Assembly (NCBI GenBank): GCA_036345935.2
Contig: JADWOT020001883.1
Location: 1-64,000, forward strand
Length of the DNA stretch: 64,000 nt
Direction: 5' to 3'
Source of the DNA: Taenia hydatigena
Taxonomy: Eukaryota > Platyhelminthes > Cestoda > Cyclophyllidea > Taeniidae
Shown here: in pieces, positions 13,301 to 24,900 of the stretch
Layout of the letters: every line of letters begins with the position of its first letter
How positions within the stretch are numbered: the stretch's first letter is position 1
Made by a program: the position numbers and the translations under genes
The notes under the pieces: model-generated
Told to the model about the DNA's origin: nothing
Databases searched by the model: none
What the model saw: the letters and a program-made list of their open reading frames with translations, nothing else

Positions 13301-14615
13301 ATTTCCTTAAGCTAGCTTGGAAAATTTGGATTATCTTGTTTAAACGGCACTCTACATACTCCTTTTGGCGAGATACTGGGGAAGTAATTCCTACGGTCGT
13401 GTAGACAAACACTTTAAAATGTGAGACTTACAAAGTTATGATTCTTATGCAGGAAAGCCTAAGTGGCTTCTATCATAACTCTCGTTTTGTGTGCATTCAC
13501 TGCCGCCATAGTGAAAGGCAGTTCACCTTACATTAGCGTAACAGCGTCTTAGCTGTCAAAGACTTCTTTAGCTTTGCAGGCCTTTATAGAGACTGAAGAG
13601 GAATCAACAAGTCCTATGTTAGTAAGTGCTCTGTGCCCTGCAACAAATGAAAGCACTATCAGCTAGTGTTGATAGTAGTCGGGCTTTCATAAAGTTTTAA
13701 AGAGGACGTGAAGCAGCAGACAGAGTACGGTAACAGTATTTGCCTGCAACTACTTTATAATGAGATCACTTGGGGAAGCAGTCACTCTCGCTAGCACCAC
13801 ATGAAGTGAAATAGATAAATTAGACTTGTTAGGTGGCAAGCACCTACAATAAGTGCATGTTTAACCGAGTGTGGCTTTGATAACAGGTCTGCTCAAAGTC
13901 AGTTGATTGGAAGTTCTGCTGGTCACTTTTATAATGCCGGGCTGACACGGCTCCATTCTCGCAACCGGCAGATCAATGAAACCACCTGACAACGAACTGA
14001 AAGGAAGGAAATAAATGAGGCGAGAAAGAAGAAGTGATAGGAAACTAATTAAAAATTTGATGGGGCACACAAACAAGACTCAAGACACAGAATGTATGAT
14101 TGTAGTGGTTCCTTTAGATGGAGAAGATAAGTGAAATTGTTATTGTTTTAGATACAGCCCTGTGACGCAATGGGAATGGAACTCGATCTTAGAACTTGAT
14201 GTCACCTCGCCCTAGACTGAATGCTTTTGCAAGCTCCTCTACTAGCAGAACATTATTTGATAACCGATCGGTTTAATTAGTTCATTTTCGCTCTTCAATG
14301 AAATGCCTCCCTTGTTTGAGGCTCACTCCTTAATGATTTATTAGTTGCACAGTCAACCACTTCATTACTACACGAATAGCCATGCATCTCTGCATAATTT
14401 AGCACTGTAGTAGCAGAACTGTATTTTGTAAGCCCTTTCTGGGAAACTCACATCGACAGAGAGGGTTCATATCCACTTTTAGACTGACTTGCAGCAGTTC
14501 ATTTGACATCTAGACGGAATATTTGGGATGGGGAACATCGTAATTGATGAAAAGTGTAGTGAATTTGAGAATAATTGGATGTGTTCCTTCGTCAGTATAT
14601 GAGCAGCAAAAACGT
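10366..14615. other. Stretch with no recognisable feature
   Basis: This stretch holds only short open frames (the longest about 70 codons) with no recognisable domain. No tRNA-like cloverleaf, terminal repeats or clear tandem array was found by eye. A possible diverged similarity of 13,740-13,870 to 37,100-37,210 (shared ggtgg and ataagtgcatg/ataagtgcacc landmarks) is too weak to call. Probably intergenic or intronic DNA. Confidence 0.5.
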
Positions 14616-14619
14616 GGCC

Positions 14620-17010
14620 TTTACGCTGGACTGAGACCCCAGTGGTGAATGTGACAATAGCATCTGTAGTGCACAGATGGCAGGGAGTTATGATATTCTT
14701 ACCAGCAGACTTGGGTCAAAGACTACTCTTTGCAGTGCGACAGCCTATTCAACGCGCATGTGCTTTGCACGACGTGTGTGCGTGTGAGTATGGCAAACAG
14801 AGCTTCAATAACGGTATGTGTATGCGTGTGACTGACTGGATTTCCACCGCTGTTTAGGAGCACTTAGATTTTAGCTACCCTTAATTGCAATCCAGATGTC
14901 TCGAAGGTTAGTTTAAGCGAAATGCATGTTCAATCCTCCCCTTGGTCTCTGAACATGCATACAAAGCGCAAGTATGGGAATCAAGAAGAAAGAAAACTTC
15001 ATTTGAGTTGTACCCAACGGCATGCCCCTCCATTTAAAAATTCCTACAAAAATAGCATTTTTCCATCGATTGTTCTGTATTCTTCGAGTGACTCCTATTT
15101 TTAGTAGTACTTGACTCTTATTTACAAAACAATCTCATAGACTGAAGCAGAAGTACAGTTTGCATGCAGTCCTAAAGAGTTGCACATTTAATGGCGCCAA
15201 TTAACAAACTTTAGCAGATCCAGCATTTCTAGATGATAAGTGTTGTGTATCCCAAGCAGTAAATGACTTCCACATCAATGTCCTCTACTTTGTGACCACA
15301 GCTTGCTTTCTGGAATGAACACTTAAGTAAAGTTCATATTTGGGTAATGAGGCTATATTGAGCATATGCCAAGGCCTTTTACTGCAAGAAACGTTCAAGT
15401 GAAGCCTTAATTTTGCACGTGCAAATGCAATGGCAGGTCTCTGAGGTAAGCTGCTGCTCTTGTGCAACTTTGGTTTTGGATAGACATGGCCTTCACATCA
15501 TTAGTCTGGATGGTAGCGCAGAATAACTGCGGTACTTTAATCACAGTGCAAAAATAAGGTGTTCGGTAGCAATAAATAGCCTGAACTGTTCAAAGACGGT
15601 AATGCGTCCATCATTACGTATCCAAGTCCTGATATTTTTTATCGATCCTACCAAGTCGTTTCAGGACAACCAGCTTGCAGGGCCGTTTTCTAGAGACTCA
15701 GATTCAGAGTAAAACCTGTGATTCTACAAAGTCACAGAGCTCTACCTGTCATCCGCAAGCTCCCGTAATTAAACATTAGGTCAGCCTTACTCGCCTAGCG
15801 ATCAAAGGCTGGTAGTCGAGCCGCTTAAAGGGTTTGGTTGCAATGCTGAGTTATCAAGAAATCCGACTTCCAATTAGTACATGCAATGAAGGCTAAGCAG
15901 ATCCAATCGCACTTTGGCTAAAGAGACATTCAAGCAATGAAAACAAGTGACGGAGGACATCTCAATTTTAACGTCAGAGTAGGACTAGGTATCCAAAGTG
16001 GGTATGCTTGTGCCATTCAGCATTTTCATTACAATTTTGTATTCCAGTAAGTCACAATCTCGAATATAGATGCGATTGTTTTGGGAGGCAGTTACCGCAT
16101 ACTAAGGGTTGATTTTCTTTCCTCAGCCAAAGCGTTAATCTTCAACTAGAACACTGAGCCCTTTGCTGATGAAAGCTTCACAGACGTTAAAAAAATGCAC
16201 TGTTTATGAGGGGTTCAGCATTCATTGCAATGCGTTTATGACTGCCTAGCTCAGCGTTTCCCCTTTATGGCTCGTTGAGGTCCCCCCAGACTCACTTTAC
16301 TTTGACAGCTAAACATGGTTTCGCCAATGATGTTTCTCCTGTACTATTTGCATTAATCCTAATTTACTTAATATGCCAAATTTCATTTTGTTTTACTTAG
16401 AACAGACTCCTTCATTTGTTTGCTTATTTGTAGGCATATTTTTCCACAAATGTCCTCTGGGCTGCAGTAGATTTAAGAGGCGATTACTCACCACTTCGTA
16501 ATGAATTTTTAAATCCCTATCAGCTCTTTAAGCTTTTATATTAATACAAAGTAGAGATCACTGGTGACAGCAGTTCAGTGACCCTGAAAAACGCTCAGTT
16601 GCAATAACGAATCAATTCCTCAAAAGCATTTTTTAATACAAAATGAAATGTGCCTCACAATTACCTCTGTGCCAGCTCTACCCCCTTAGTGTCATCTACA
16701 GAGCTTACAGCGCTTTGATGGAATGGAAAGCCTACAACGAAAATTCTTCGAAACGATGAGGTCTTACAGGAAACAGTTGCACAGTTCATCTCCAACGGCC
16801 TTTACTCTTGCCTGCAGAGGGCGAAGGATTGAATAAAATCAATCTAGCTATGGCACATCTATTAGCATGATTACGTTTCCTGTCTCCTGAGTCTAAAGAT
16901 TTTATGCTATTATCACCCTAGTCCAGACGACTTGAGAAAAGTCCAATTTCGTAAAGCCTCATTACTTACTGTATGCTGGTAGCAATGAAGTGCTTGTGGA
17001 TGTTTTGACT
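14620..17010. repeat. Tandem duplicate T1 (paralogue of 17,150-18,900)
   Basis: T1 and T2 are collinear diverged copies. Pairs: 14,640-14,830 with 17,175-17,365 (shared agttatgatatt and accagcag); 14,890-14,960 with 17,410-17,480 (shared tcgaaggttagt); 15,255-15,330 with 18,035-18,105 (shared gtaaatg-cttccac); 16,150-16,310 with 18,170-18,340; and 16,930-16,990 with 18,795-18,850 (shared cctcattactta). T1 is longer, so there are several indels between the copies. There is no shared open frame: the 124-codon frame in T2 (18,531-18,905) is closed in T1. Treated as non-coding. Confidence 0.75.
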
Positions 17011-17149
17011 TCGATGATATCACAGGCAACCTCCTTTGCCCATGGTGCAGCAATCCGGTCATAACTCCACAAACACACATTTATAGATTTGAGACTAATT
17101 GACTGTCGCCCTTTGTCGCCTTTAAGACAGCAAAAATGAGAAATCCTTA

Positions 17150-18900
17150 CGAGCTATGATTACCGCTGCCCATCCTAGCGGTGAATATGGCAATAGCATT
17201 CGTAGTGCGTAGACGGTGACAAGTTATGATATTTTTACCAGCAGGCTTGAAGCGAAGACCACTTCTTAGCAGGTGCAGCCTATTCATTGCGCACGTGCTT
17301 TTTACGACGTGCGTGTGTGTAGATGTGGCAAACAGAAATTCAGTAGAGGTGTATATATATGCTTGGCGACGGTTCCATTGTTGCTCAGGACCAGTGAGAT
17401 TTCGGATGCCTACAATTGACATTCAGACGATTCGAAGGTTAGTCGTGTCCAAAGGAATGCTCCCATGCCTCCTCTTGGCCAGTGAGCATCTGTGTGAGCC
17501 GTAAGTGTGGCTATTGAAATGGAAACAGCATTTCTCATGTATTTTTGCCGACAGCCTGCTCCTCTGTTTTAATCTTACGATGCAAACACTGACGGACGTT
17601 TACTTTGTGCTCTGTTTTCTCGTCGCTTTTTTTATTTTAATTGTTAATAAATTGTTTTTAATTTTATCACGGCTCTACACGCTAACGCTGAAATAGAATT
17701 CGTATGCTGTCTGAAGGCAAACAAATGAAAAGCATAGTTGTGGTAGCAGAGATCCTATCAATTAAAGGTTTGCGCACGTGGATAATGTTGTATTTTCCCT
17801 TCCGAAGTAATTTGTGTAAACAAGAAATCTCGCCAAGGCAGGAATCCAGTTGGGCCGCACTTGGATCAACTGCTAGTGAGACTGTCATCATTTAACTCGT
17901 CTGTTAGGTACTCGTATCTACAGCGGTGGATTATATGCGCAAATTATTGTCGTTTCAGGATTTTATTTTACCACCACACTACCAGTAAGCTTAAGTAGTG
18001 CCAGCACTGTAGATGAATGGAGTGGAATCTCGTTAACTGTAAATGGCTTCCACGTCATTGCCCTGTGCTTTGTAATCACAGCTTTCTTTTCGGATAAATT
18101 ATTGCCTAATTTTAGTACTAGGATTGTAAGGTTGCAGCTGTGGAGTTACAGAGGTCCAATTACTGTGTGAAGCATTTTACTCCATTGCCCATGAAAGCCT
18201 TCATAAGAGTTAAAAGAGGACTGTGTGCAAGGGATAAGCACTCATCGCTTTTATGCGTGTAAGGAATTCATCAGTCGTTGCACTTAAGAATGTCTAACTT
18301 AACGTCCCTTTTTTATGGCTCATTGACGTCATGTAAGACATCCTGATTCAAAAAGTAAAATAAGATTCCATAATTCTACGACCAATTCAATATTTATGCA
18401 TGCCTGGTCTGTTAAACTTCTATTCCAACAATTTTACTGTCTTTTTAAAAGCGGAAGAGTTGTTATAATTCCAACTTGCTTAACAATGAACTTCCCACGA
18501 AACTAGGTTCTGCTGGTTAGTCTGCTTGCCATGATCGGATTGAGCTCATTCAAGCAATTGACTGCGTGCGAGTTTTGTGGTGTGCTCTTTTTTGCATATC
18601 TCTTACCATTTCCGTTCCTTCTAGCGATGAGAGCGCAGGAAGTCACTCGACTACTAAGCAGAGAGATGAAGCCACACACAAGAATGCTACCAAATGTTAG
18701 TGGCTCAGCGGGTTCTGGTGATGTCTTGTGGAGAACAGTTAATTACAAAGGAAACTCATATCCGACAGCTCAACCTATGCGATCAGCACTTTTGCCCAGA
18801 CGTCTTGAGATCGAGTCCGATTTCACCAAACCTCATTACTTATTGATTGCTGATGACAGCTACGTGCTTTTGGATGCTGTGACTTTGATAACTGCATGTA
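17150..18900. repeat. Tandem duplicate T2 (paralogue of 14,620-17,010)
   Basis: Second, shorter copy of the T unit; see T1 for the anchor pairs. It contains the longest open frame of the pair, 18,531-18,905 on the plus strand, with a hydrophobic N-terminal third (CGVLFFAYLLPFPFLLA). The frame has no recognisable domain and is not preserved in T1, so it is not called as a gene. Confidence 0.75.
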
Positions 18901-18905
18901 TTTGA

Positions 18906-19579
18906 GACCTTTTTCCATCTCCTCTATCCGATCTTCCTTTGCTTTGCACCTAAACGATTAAATCCACAATTAAATCACTATCTTTTTTATGGCGCATCCA
19001 TCCAGTCATTCATCCATCAGCACACACTCATACACATCCAAGCACGTCAGTCTGTCCATTCTATTGAATGAAGTCATAGCATCGCCCGCATTTTCACTCA
19101 TACCGTATTAATCTGCTCAGAAAAGTTTTAGCGCCTCCTCATCCTCTTTCCTTCCGGTAATCTCGCATCGGTTTCATTTATATTCAGCTAAACGTCCATT
19201 CCTTTTAAACAATTAGCCTTCATCGTAAAATTTGCAGTGGCCGCGCATGAAGGCTATTAAAAGGGAAGAAGGTGGTAACGAAATGCAGTAAAGGCTGCGT
19301 TGGTGCTAATGCATTCGCGCTTTGTGAATGCCAATCGCTGAGGTGGAGTTCATGTTAGTCGTGCTCGCTACGAATCCAAAGCGTGAATAGAGTTACAGCA
19401 TCGCCCACGGTGATTGTCCAATCAGCAGTCGATGTTGATCCAATCGCAACTCTGATGAACTCTGCTGACATCCAATCAAGTGCTTATCTTTGATCCGCTC
19501 AGAGTATTTAACCACTTCGCTTTTGATATCTTAATAATTTTCCATTCCTTCAGTAACGGTGACCATTTCCACGCGTGAA
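18906..19579. other. Stretch with no recognisable feature
   Basis: AT-rich sequence between T2 and the kinase-like remnant. It is rich in short cat and catc runs near 19,000-19,050, but I see no gene, repeat partner or structured element. Confidence 0.45.
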
Positions 19580-20205
19580 ATTTCTCACTTGGGTGATGAA
19601 ATGAAGTTTGCTAAACAGTCCCTGCACATACACCAATGTCTGCTGGAAAGCCAAAGGCAGAAGGGACTAAAACTGGTGCAGGATTGATTTTCCAATTCAC
19701 TCTCCTCTAGGACCTCATTTGACAAATCGTCAACCTGTCGACCAATGTCGGGCACGAAGGCTAGTCTGCGGGAATAAGGACCGGACACTGATGTGATTGC
19801 CACTCGCCCCACTGCAAGCTTCATCACCGGCAACATCGGTCGTGTCTGACGTCATACAACAGCCTTTATCTCAGATGCAATGAAGATGGATGTCTCGGAG
19901 AACTTGGTCTTCTTAGGAGGTCCTGCCCAACGTATTCCGAGAGTTAAGATCTCCTAAGAAGACAAATTCACCGAGGCACCTGTCTTCATGGTATCTGAGA
20001 TAAAGGATAAGTTGACAATCACGACGAGAGCGGATGTTTGGAGCCTGGGCATTTTCGCGGCCTGCATTACGTGCGGTCATGTCACTGTGCGCGATTGGCT
20101 GGACGCACGTCAATCCATGACAGACTGTTCACCAAACGTGTCCACACCTTTACGCGACTTCTTCAAAGCTTGTCTCACACAGTTACATCAGACGCTTGAA
20201 CATTG
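19580..20205 (+). pseudogene. Decayed protein-kinase catalytic-domain fragment
   Basis: One plus-strand frame (frame of 19,988) can be followed from about 19,580 to 20,200 but is cut by several stops. The kinase signature is clearest in the second half. VKIS at 19,943-19,954 stands where kinases have VKI(A/S)DFG. It is followed by an in-frame TAA (19,955-19,957) exactly at the expected Asp. Then comes FTEAPVFMVSEI, a degenerate activation-loop end (normally TPxFMAPE). Next is TTRADVWSLGIFAACITCGH, a near-canonical subdomain IX. The end is VSTPLRDFFKACLTQ, like the usual subdomain X/XI region. Catalytic HRD and DFG residues are not present. The conserved DVWSLG block makes the family assignment reasonable, but the subfamily is unclear. 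Stops rule out a simple intact gene. Unrecognised introns could rescue part of it, but the TAA at DFG argues for a relic. Confidence 0.6.
19863..20005. repeat. Imperfect inverted repeat, ~59 bp arms, inside the kinase remnant
   Basis: The left arm (19,863-19,921) and right arm (19,949-20,005) are reverse complements at about 80-85 percent by eye, with a 27-base spacer. Both arms contain tttatctcagat and gtcttcttaggag (or their complements). Most differences are transitions, and one is a single-base indel. The right arm is contiguous with kinase-like sequence (VKIS to VSEIK), so it looks like the original, with the left arm probably templated from it. The arms would fold into a long hairpin if transcribed. 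Confidence 0.85.
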
Positions 20206-21065
20206 ATGGTATGAAGCACATTGAGTTGTTCAAAGTGGTCAAGTGTAAGGAAGTAGTAGCTTGCAAGTTAAAACCTCCTTATCCATCCCTTTGATTTGGA
20301 AATCCCCCGCACCTAAGAAAATGTGTAACTTCGACCCCTTCGACCCTCTGCTGGCCGCTGTTGCTTACGATGTGCATATGTCACTGATAGACGGACGCTT
20401 TCGAGCCATTCGTGACAAGCACTCACTTGCGATTTACGGTCCAATTAATGTCTATTGCTCTTTTTTCTTGTATGTGTATGTGAGATCCTCGTCTGGTCCA
20501 AAATATACGCCCTTCTTTGACTAAGCTCCTCCGCTTCTTATTGCACAGGGATTGTCTGGACGACGAAGTTTTAATGCCCCTAGTTCAAAATGCGAGTTTT
20601 ATCAGGGATTAAATGCAAATAAAAAAACTACGATCGAATCGCAGTATTTTTTGCTCCGGCAGCGACGTCATTCATCTACGGTGGTGACCTATAATGTCGA
20701 ACAGCCCATCGCATGATGCGAATAGGGGTAGGTAAGCCTTGAGAATGGGCTCTCAAAATGGTATCAATCTTAATCTTGCATTTTTCTGCGTAATATTCAC
20801 TTCTGTAGCAGTCATTTATTGCTGTTTTGGTCATCACTCGTCTGAGGACTTAAGCGAGCATTTAATTAACTATTCTGTTGAGGGGATTCGTCAGGTAAAA
20901 TTAAATTTTCTCTGCAGAAGATGGATTTGTGACAAATATATACGCGAGAGCGCTCTTGATTGAGGCCTAACGTGAGTTTTTTATGCGGAATCGAAGCAAG
21001 TGAATAGTGACTCCTGCTGTTGCTAAAACACTGCAGGAGAAGACGTGTTTGTACCTTGAAAGAAG
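20206..21065. other. Spacer between the kinase remnant and the decayed 34-kb-gene copy
   Basis: The open frame 20,261-20,524 (including NFDPFDPLLAAVAYDVHMS) follows the kinase fragment by about 55 bases and might be a downstream exon, but nothing identifies it. The frame 20,739-20,963 is hydrophobic at its start and unassigned. The start of the 34-kb homology is vague around 21,060. Confidence 0.35.
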
Positions 21066-21289
21066 AAATGAAAGGAGTTAGGTGCGCTTAAGAGACGTGG
21101 TTTTAATCCGATTGTCCAGTTGTGGTCTCATTCACATTCGTCAATAACTTTCCTCTGTTAACTGTGCCTATGAAATGGTGAATATGGTACGTCAAAGATA
21201 CCAGTAACCACACTACAAGTCGCAGAGACATATTTGAAGGGCTGTGCCAAGATGTAATTTGGAGGTGGATGCATGATTCTGTGATTTAA
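21066..21289 (+). pseudogene. Decayed copy of the C-terminal exon found at 34,137-34,664
   Basis: The last ~50 codons match the C-terminus encoded at 34,500-34,664, ending at the same stop position. Here RRDIFEGLCQDVIWRWM corresponds to RRDIFEWVCQDVIWRRM, and both end in an SxI tail plus TAA (21,287-21,289). Further back, NFPLLTVPMKW aligns with NGSPLMNASMNW. At 21,179-21,181 a TGA replaces the Arg codon that follows that Trp, so this copy is broken. The upstream nucleotide match (agaagaaatgaaaggag with aagcaaaatgagaggag) starts about 21,061; before that similarity fades. Conservation of the frame to the identical stop suggests the ancestral sequence was really coding. Confidence 0.65.
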
Positions 21290-21880
21290 TTATCTGCAAC
21301 ACGATGTAAAATTCTCATCTTCCCAAAACGGTTCGTTCATCTTGTTCATATTTAAATAAATACAAGCTTTCCTTATTCCAGGCCTCTGTTTTACCTACAT
21401 TGGGGTGAGGAATCTGGTGTCTATTACGTAGACTGGGACTTCAGCGGAGAATCTATCCAAAATAGAGTATCGAAATTGGATTTGACTGGAAATCTGTACA
21501 GCTGGCTCATGACATAACGTGATTATGGGAGTGCTAAAATGACGCGTGACATAGTGGATAGCTTCTCTCACTCCTACTCGTGCACCTTCCTTTCTTTCCC
21601 TGTCGATCTGGATCCTACCTCGTTGTTAACTACATCTGCCTTACCTACTATCACTTTCAAAATAGCACTGTATAATCAAACATTTGCGCATGAGTTGGTA
21701 AACATTCTACTGCTTGCTGTATTAACTATGCTTAGCGTTGATCATTCATTCGCCTGTCATCTTCGGCCGAACACCTTATTTGACTGCTCATTTCCTTGTC
21801 TTAGACCCAGATCTGAGTCAGTGCCTCATGAAATTCCCAGTGGAATGTCTCCAAAATCATTGACAAGAATAAGGGCTGCT
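21290..21880. repeat. 3' flank shared with 34,665-35,230
   Basis: Downstream of the shared stop codon the two loci remain alignable. Matches include atctggtgtct at 21,413 with 34,791, a shared TC-rich run near 21,580 with 34,972, and tttgactgctcattccc/tttgactgctcatttcc near 21,780 with 35,166. The 121-codon frame at 21,539-21,904 lies here but is not kept at 35 kb, so it is not called as a gene. Confidence 0.7.
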
Positions 21881-21904
21881 AGGTCGTTTTCTTTTTTTTT
21901 CTAA

Positions 21905-24900
21905 TGCATAGCAGTGTTGCGTGCTTGTCTAGCTGTGAGTGCGCGAAGACCTGTGCCCTAAAATGGCAAGATAAGCAGGTGCCAATATTTTATTCTCTAG
22001 GAATTGGACAAGCTAATGTTTTCTGAAAGAGTTCCACTTCCATGTAGAACGGTGTATTGTGTCCAGAGGTTCTTTAACAAGCGCAGAAGCCATCTGCAGA
22101 TTGGGTGAGCACTGGTGCACCAGATTGTTTAGATGACACTTTGGTGGAGCAGAGGGATAAAATTGTACGTGGCCTTTATCCCTAGCACGAATTCCGTGCG
22201 CTTCCTTGAGTGTCCATCGTCATTTGCTTGGTCTCGGGATATTACTATTTCATCCCTTTGAAGATTAGGTAGTGCGATACCTGTACAACCTCTTTAGCGA
22301 AAACCTTCTTCTATATGATTATAAATGCTTGCTGATGCCAAGCGCCTCTGCATTCAGTTATGCATGGAGCAGAGTTAACGGAGAACACAGAGAACTTCTG
22401 GATAATTTTTCGTTAGACTGGCTACGCGTTGGGACTGATTTCTTGCACAGTCATTTCTTTCTTCTGCTGTAATGAAAGAATCGAAACTGCGTATAATTTC
22501 AACAGTCAAGGAAGACTGTGAAAATGTCGTGGAGAAAGGATCTATCAGAGAGGAAGAGGTATAGGAAATAAAAATTCCATCTGCAAATGTTGGCGTCAAT
22601 GTCACAGGGCCCCAGGCAGTGACCATATTATCCTTGAATAAAGCATCATAAATGCATATGAGATGAATTGGGAGATACGGTAGTGCAAATAGCCTGGAGA
22701 AATGGAATGCTAAGGCATAGATTGGCGAGGTGGTATAGAACCAAGAGATCAAAGTAAGAACGGTAGGGATTGAAGCTTGCTGGATTGACCAGATTTTATA
22801 GATTAATGGAAAGATAAGTAAGGAACGCTAGGACTTCTTTTAAGTGATTAGTATTAATGACTTGTGTAGATAAATATGTTGATAAATGAAGAGTTGTAAT
22901 TGTGGGTGAATGCAGGCAAATCTGTTTTTGAAACCAAGTAAAATTTTTAAAGAAAGATAGGGAGGTGGCAAGAAATATTGTAGAGCCATCTTTTAACAGG
23001 TGATGGACAATTCATCTAGCCCTTGATGGGCGCATGCGTGATAGGCTAATTGCGAATCTGGCTGGAGGTAGGAAGTGACAGTGGCTAATGGTTTGTGTAA
23101 CTGCGATTCATGATCACTACATGGTGGAATGATTAGGGCCAATGTACACAAATTGATGAAATAATAATTACATGACCGGCATAGCTTGATGACAAGTATT
23201 TGAAGCATCTGTGGTCTTCTATCCGTGGTGGCAAGGAAGCACAGTCGAGTTGTCTATAATCAAGTCTCTACTCTCGTTCTCTCAACAAATTTAAAGGCAG
23301 GTGTCGAAGATTGCGTAGGGCTGAAGGTCTTCTTGAACTCTGAGAAAAATATCGACCAACATAAGCCAGTGATAGGACCATCATCCACTCGTTCAACCAT
23401 CGTGGTGAAGAATCAAGAAGCCATAGTTTATCATATATAGATTTCGGGTGCGCAAAGTGCATAAATTGGCACGCATCAAAAAAAAGGGTGCCAATACAAT
23501 TCGAAGTTTAATCGTCCTCCAACTAAGTGGAATCGTTGCTCTATGTCACTTTTAACCACAACACACTTATTGGCCACAATAAGCATCGCAATATCGGATT
23601 TTAAATTGCCTTATCCACAGTTAGAGAACCACACGCTTCCCTTCTAAATTGCATTATAAAGAACATGGTTAGTGGTTCTGCTAAAATCCGCGACATTGCG
23701 AGAGTGCTAGACATGGGGAAATAAGAAGTTGTGAGAAACAAACTGACTTCATGCCTTGGTGAGCTGCTTGAGGGATTGTGTATAATTCTAAACTTTGTCT
23801 CACAGGTGATGTTCATTAGTGCGAATTAACCAGAACGGGCATGGACAGTGGTTTCGCTATTGAATGTCGTCTTCTCATCGTAAACTTTATGCCATGGCAA
23901 CTAATTCCAAATGACGACAGCATTTTTGAATGAAGGCAGATGCCTTGCACTGCAGAGCAAAAGTACTTTGGACTGTGCGATGTGCGGCACGTGATGTGAT
24001 AGCTGGCTGCCCGTGAGACAAGTCGAGTCCGCTTTACGGAGATATACGTCAATCTTGACCTTACGCCGGCCCAGCTTAAGCGGCTGTGGCACAATAAATG
24101 AACATATGCCAGTGACAAGTTGATTAAGGGGGTAATAGAGTTTGTTATGCTAATGAAATTGAGCTAATCCTGAAGCAATCGCACTGCTCAATAAACTTTG
24201 CGTTTATGTCCGCTCCTACTCCTACTGCGTTGGCGCATATTAATGCACCTCCTAGCATCCAATGGTCTTATGCAACTTGACCGAGGTGCCGCGTTAATAC
24301 CATCGAGAAAACTACTTACAGGGCACCCATATGTAGCAATAATGGCAAGGCAAATTCCTCAGTGAGATGCTAGTAGAGAGTTGTGGCTCGTGTGCGTTAG
24401 GAGCGTACGTCTATCGAGTGGTGGATTTGGTCCACGTGATTGTCTTGTCGATAGCCTCGCAGTCCATCCTAATGCTTTCCCAATCATATCATTTTACAAC
24501 AATGTGGGTTAGTAAGCCATGTGGGATAGCGAATTGGGCTCTGCAGGTAACAGAACTTCTTGTAAATTTCATTGCATGAAAGTCACTCTCATGACACGTT
24601 CCGCACATCATATGACCCACCAATATCTTTGCAATGGAAGTGTCGCACACATTTAGTGATAGAACTTACGACCACAATTACGGTTCGCATGTGAATTTGC
24701 GCATTTGTGCAGTTGTATAATGCATTCTCTTTTTACAATATCACCAACGCCAACTTCAGTTGGCACCGATCCAGGTAGCCTCGTAGCTCCAAAAATATGT
24801 GGTGAATTTATGAATGCTTCAAGAATTAACTGATAAAACTAATGTTATGGTTTTCACTGGAGCCATTGAAGCTAGAGCAATTACCATGGCCATCGCCTCC

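Noticed and set aside
13740..13870. Possible similarity to 37,100-37,210
   Set aside because: Only a few short shared words; not distinguishable from chance by eye.
18531..18905. 124-codon open frame with a hydrophobic start in T2
   Set aside because: The tandem copy T1 does not keep the frame, and there is no recognisable family.
22375..22752. 125-codon hydrophobic minus-strand frame
   Set aside because: No motif, no paralogue and no splice or promoter context; the length is compatible with chance.
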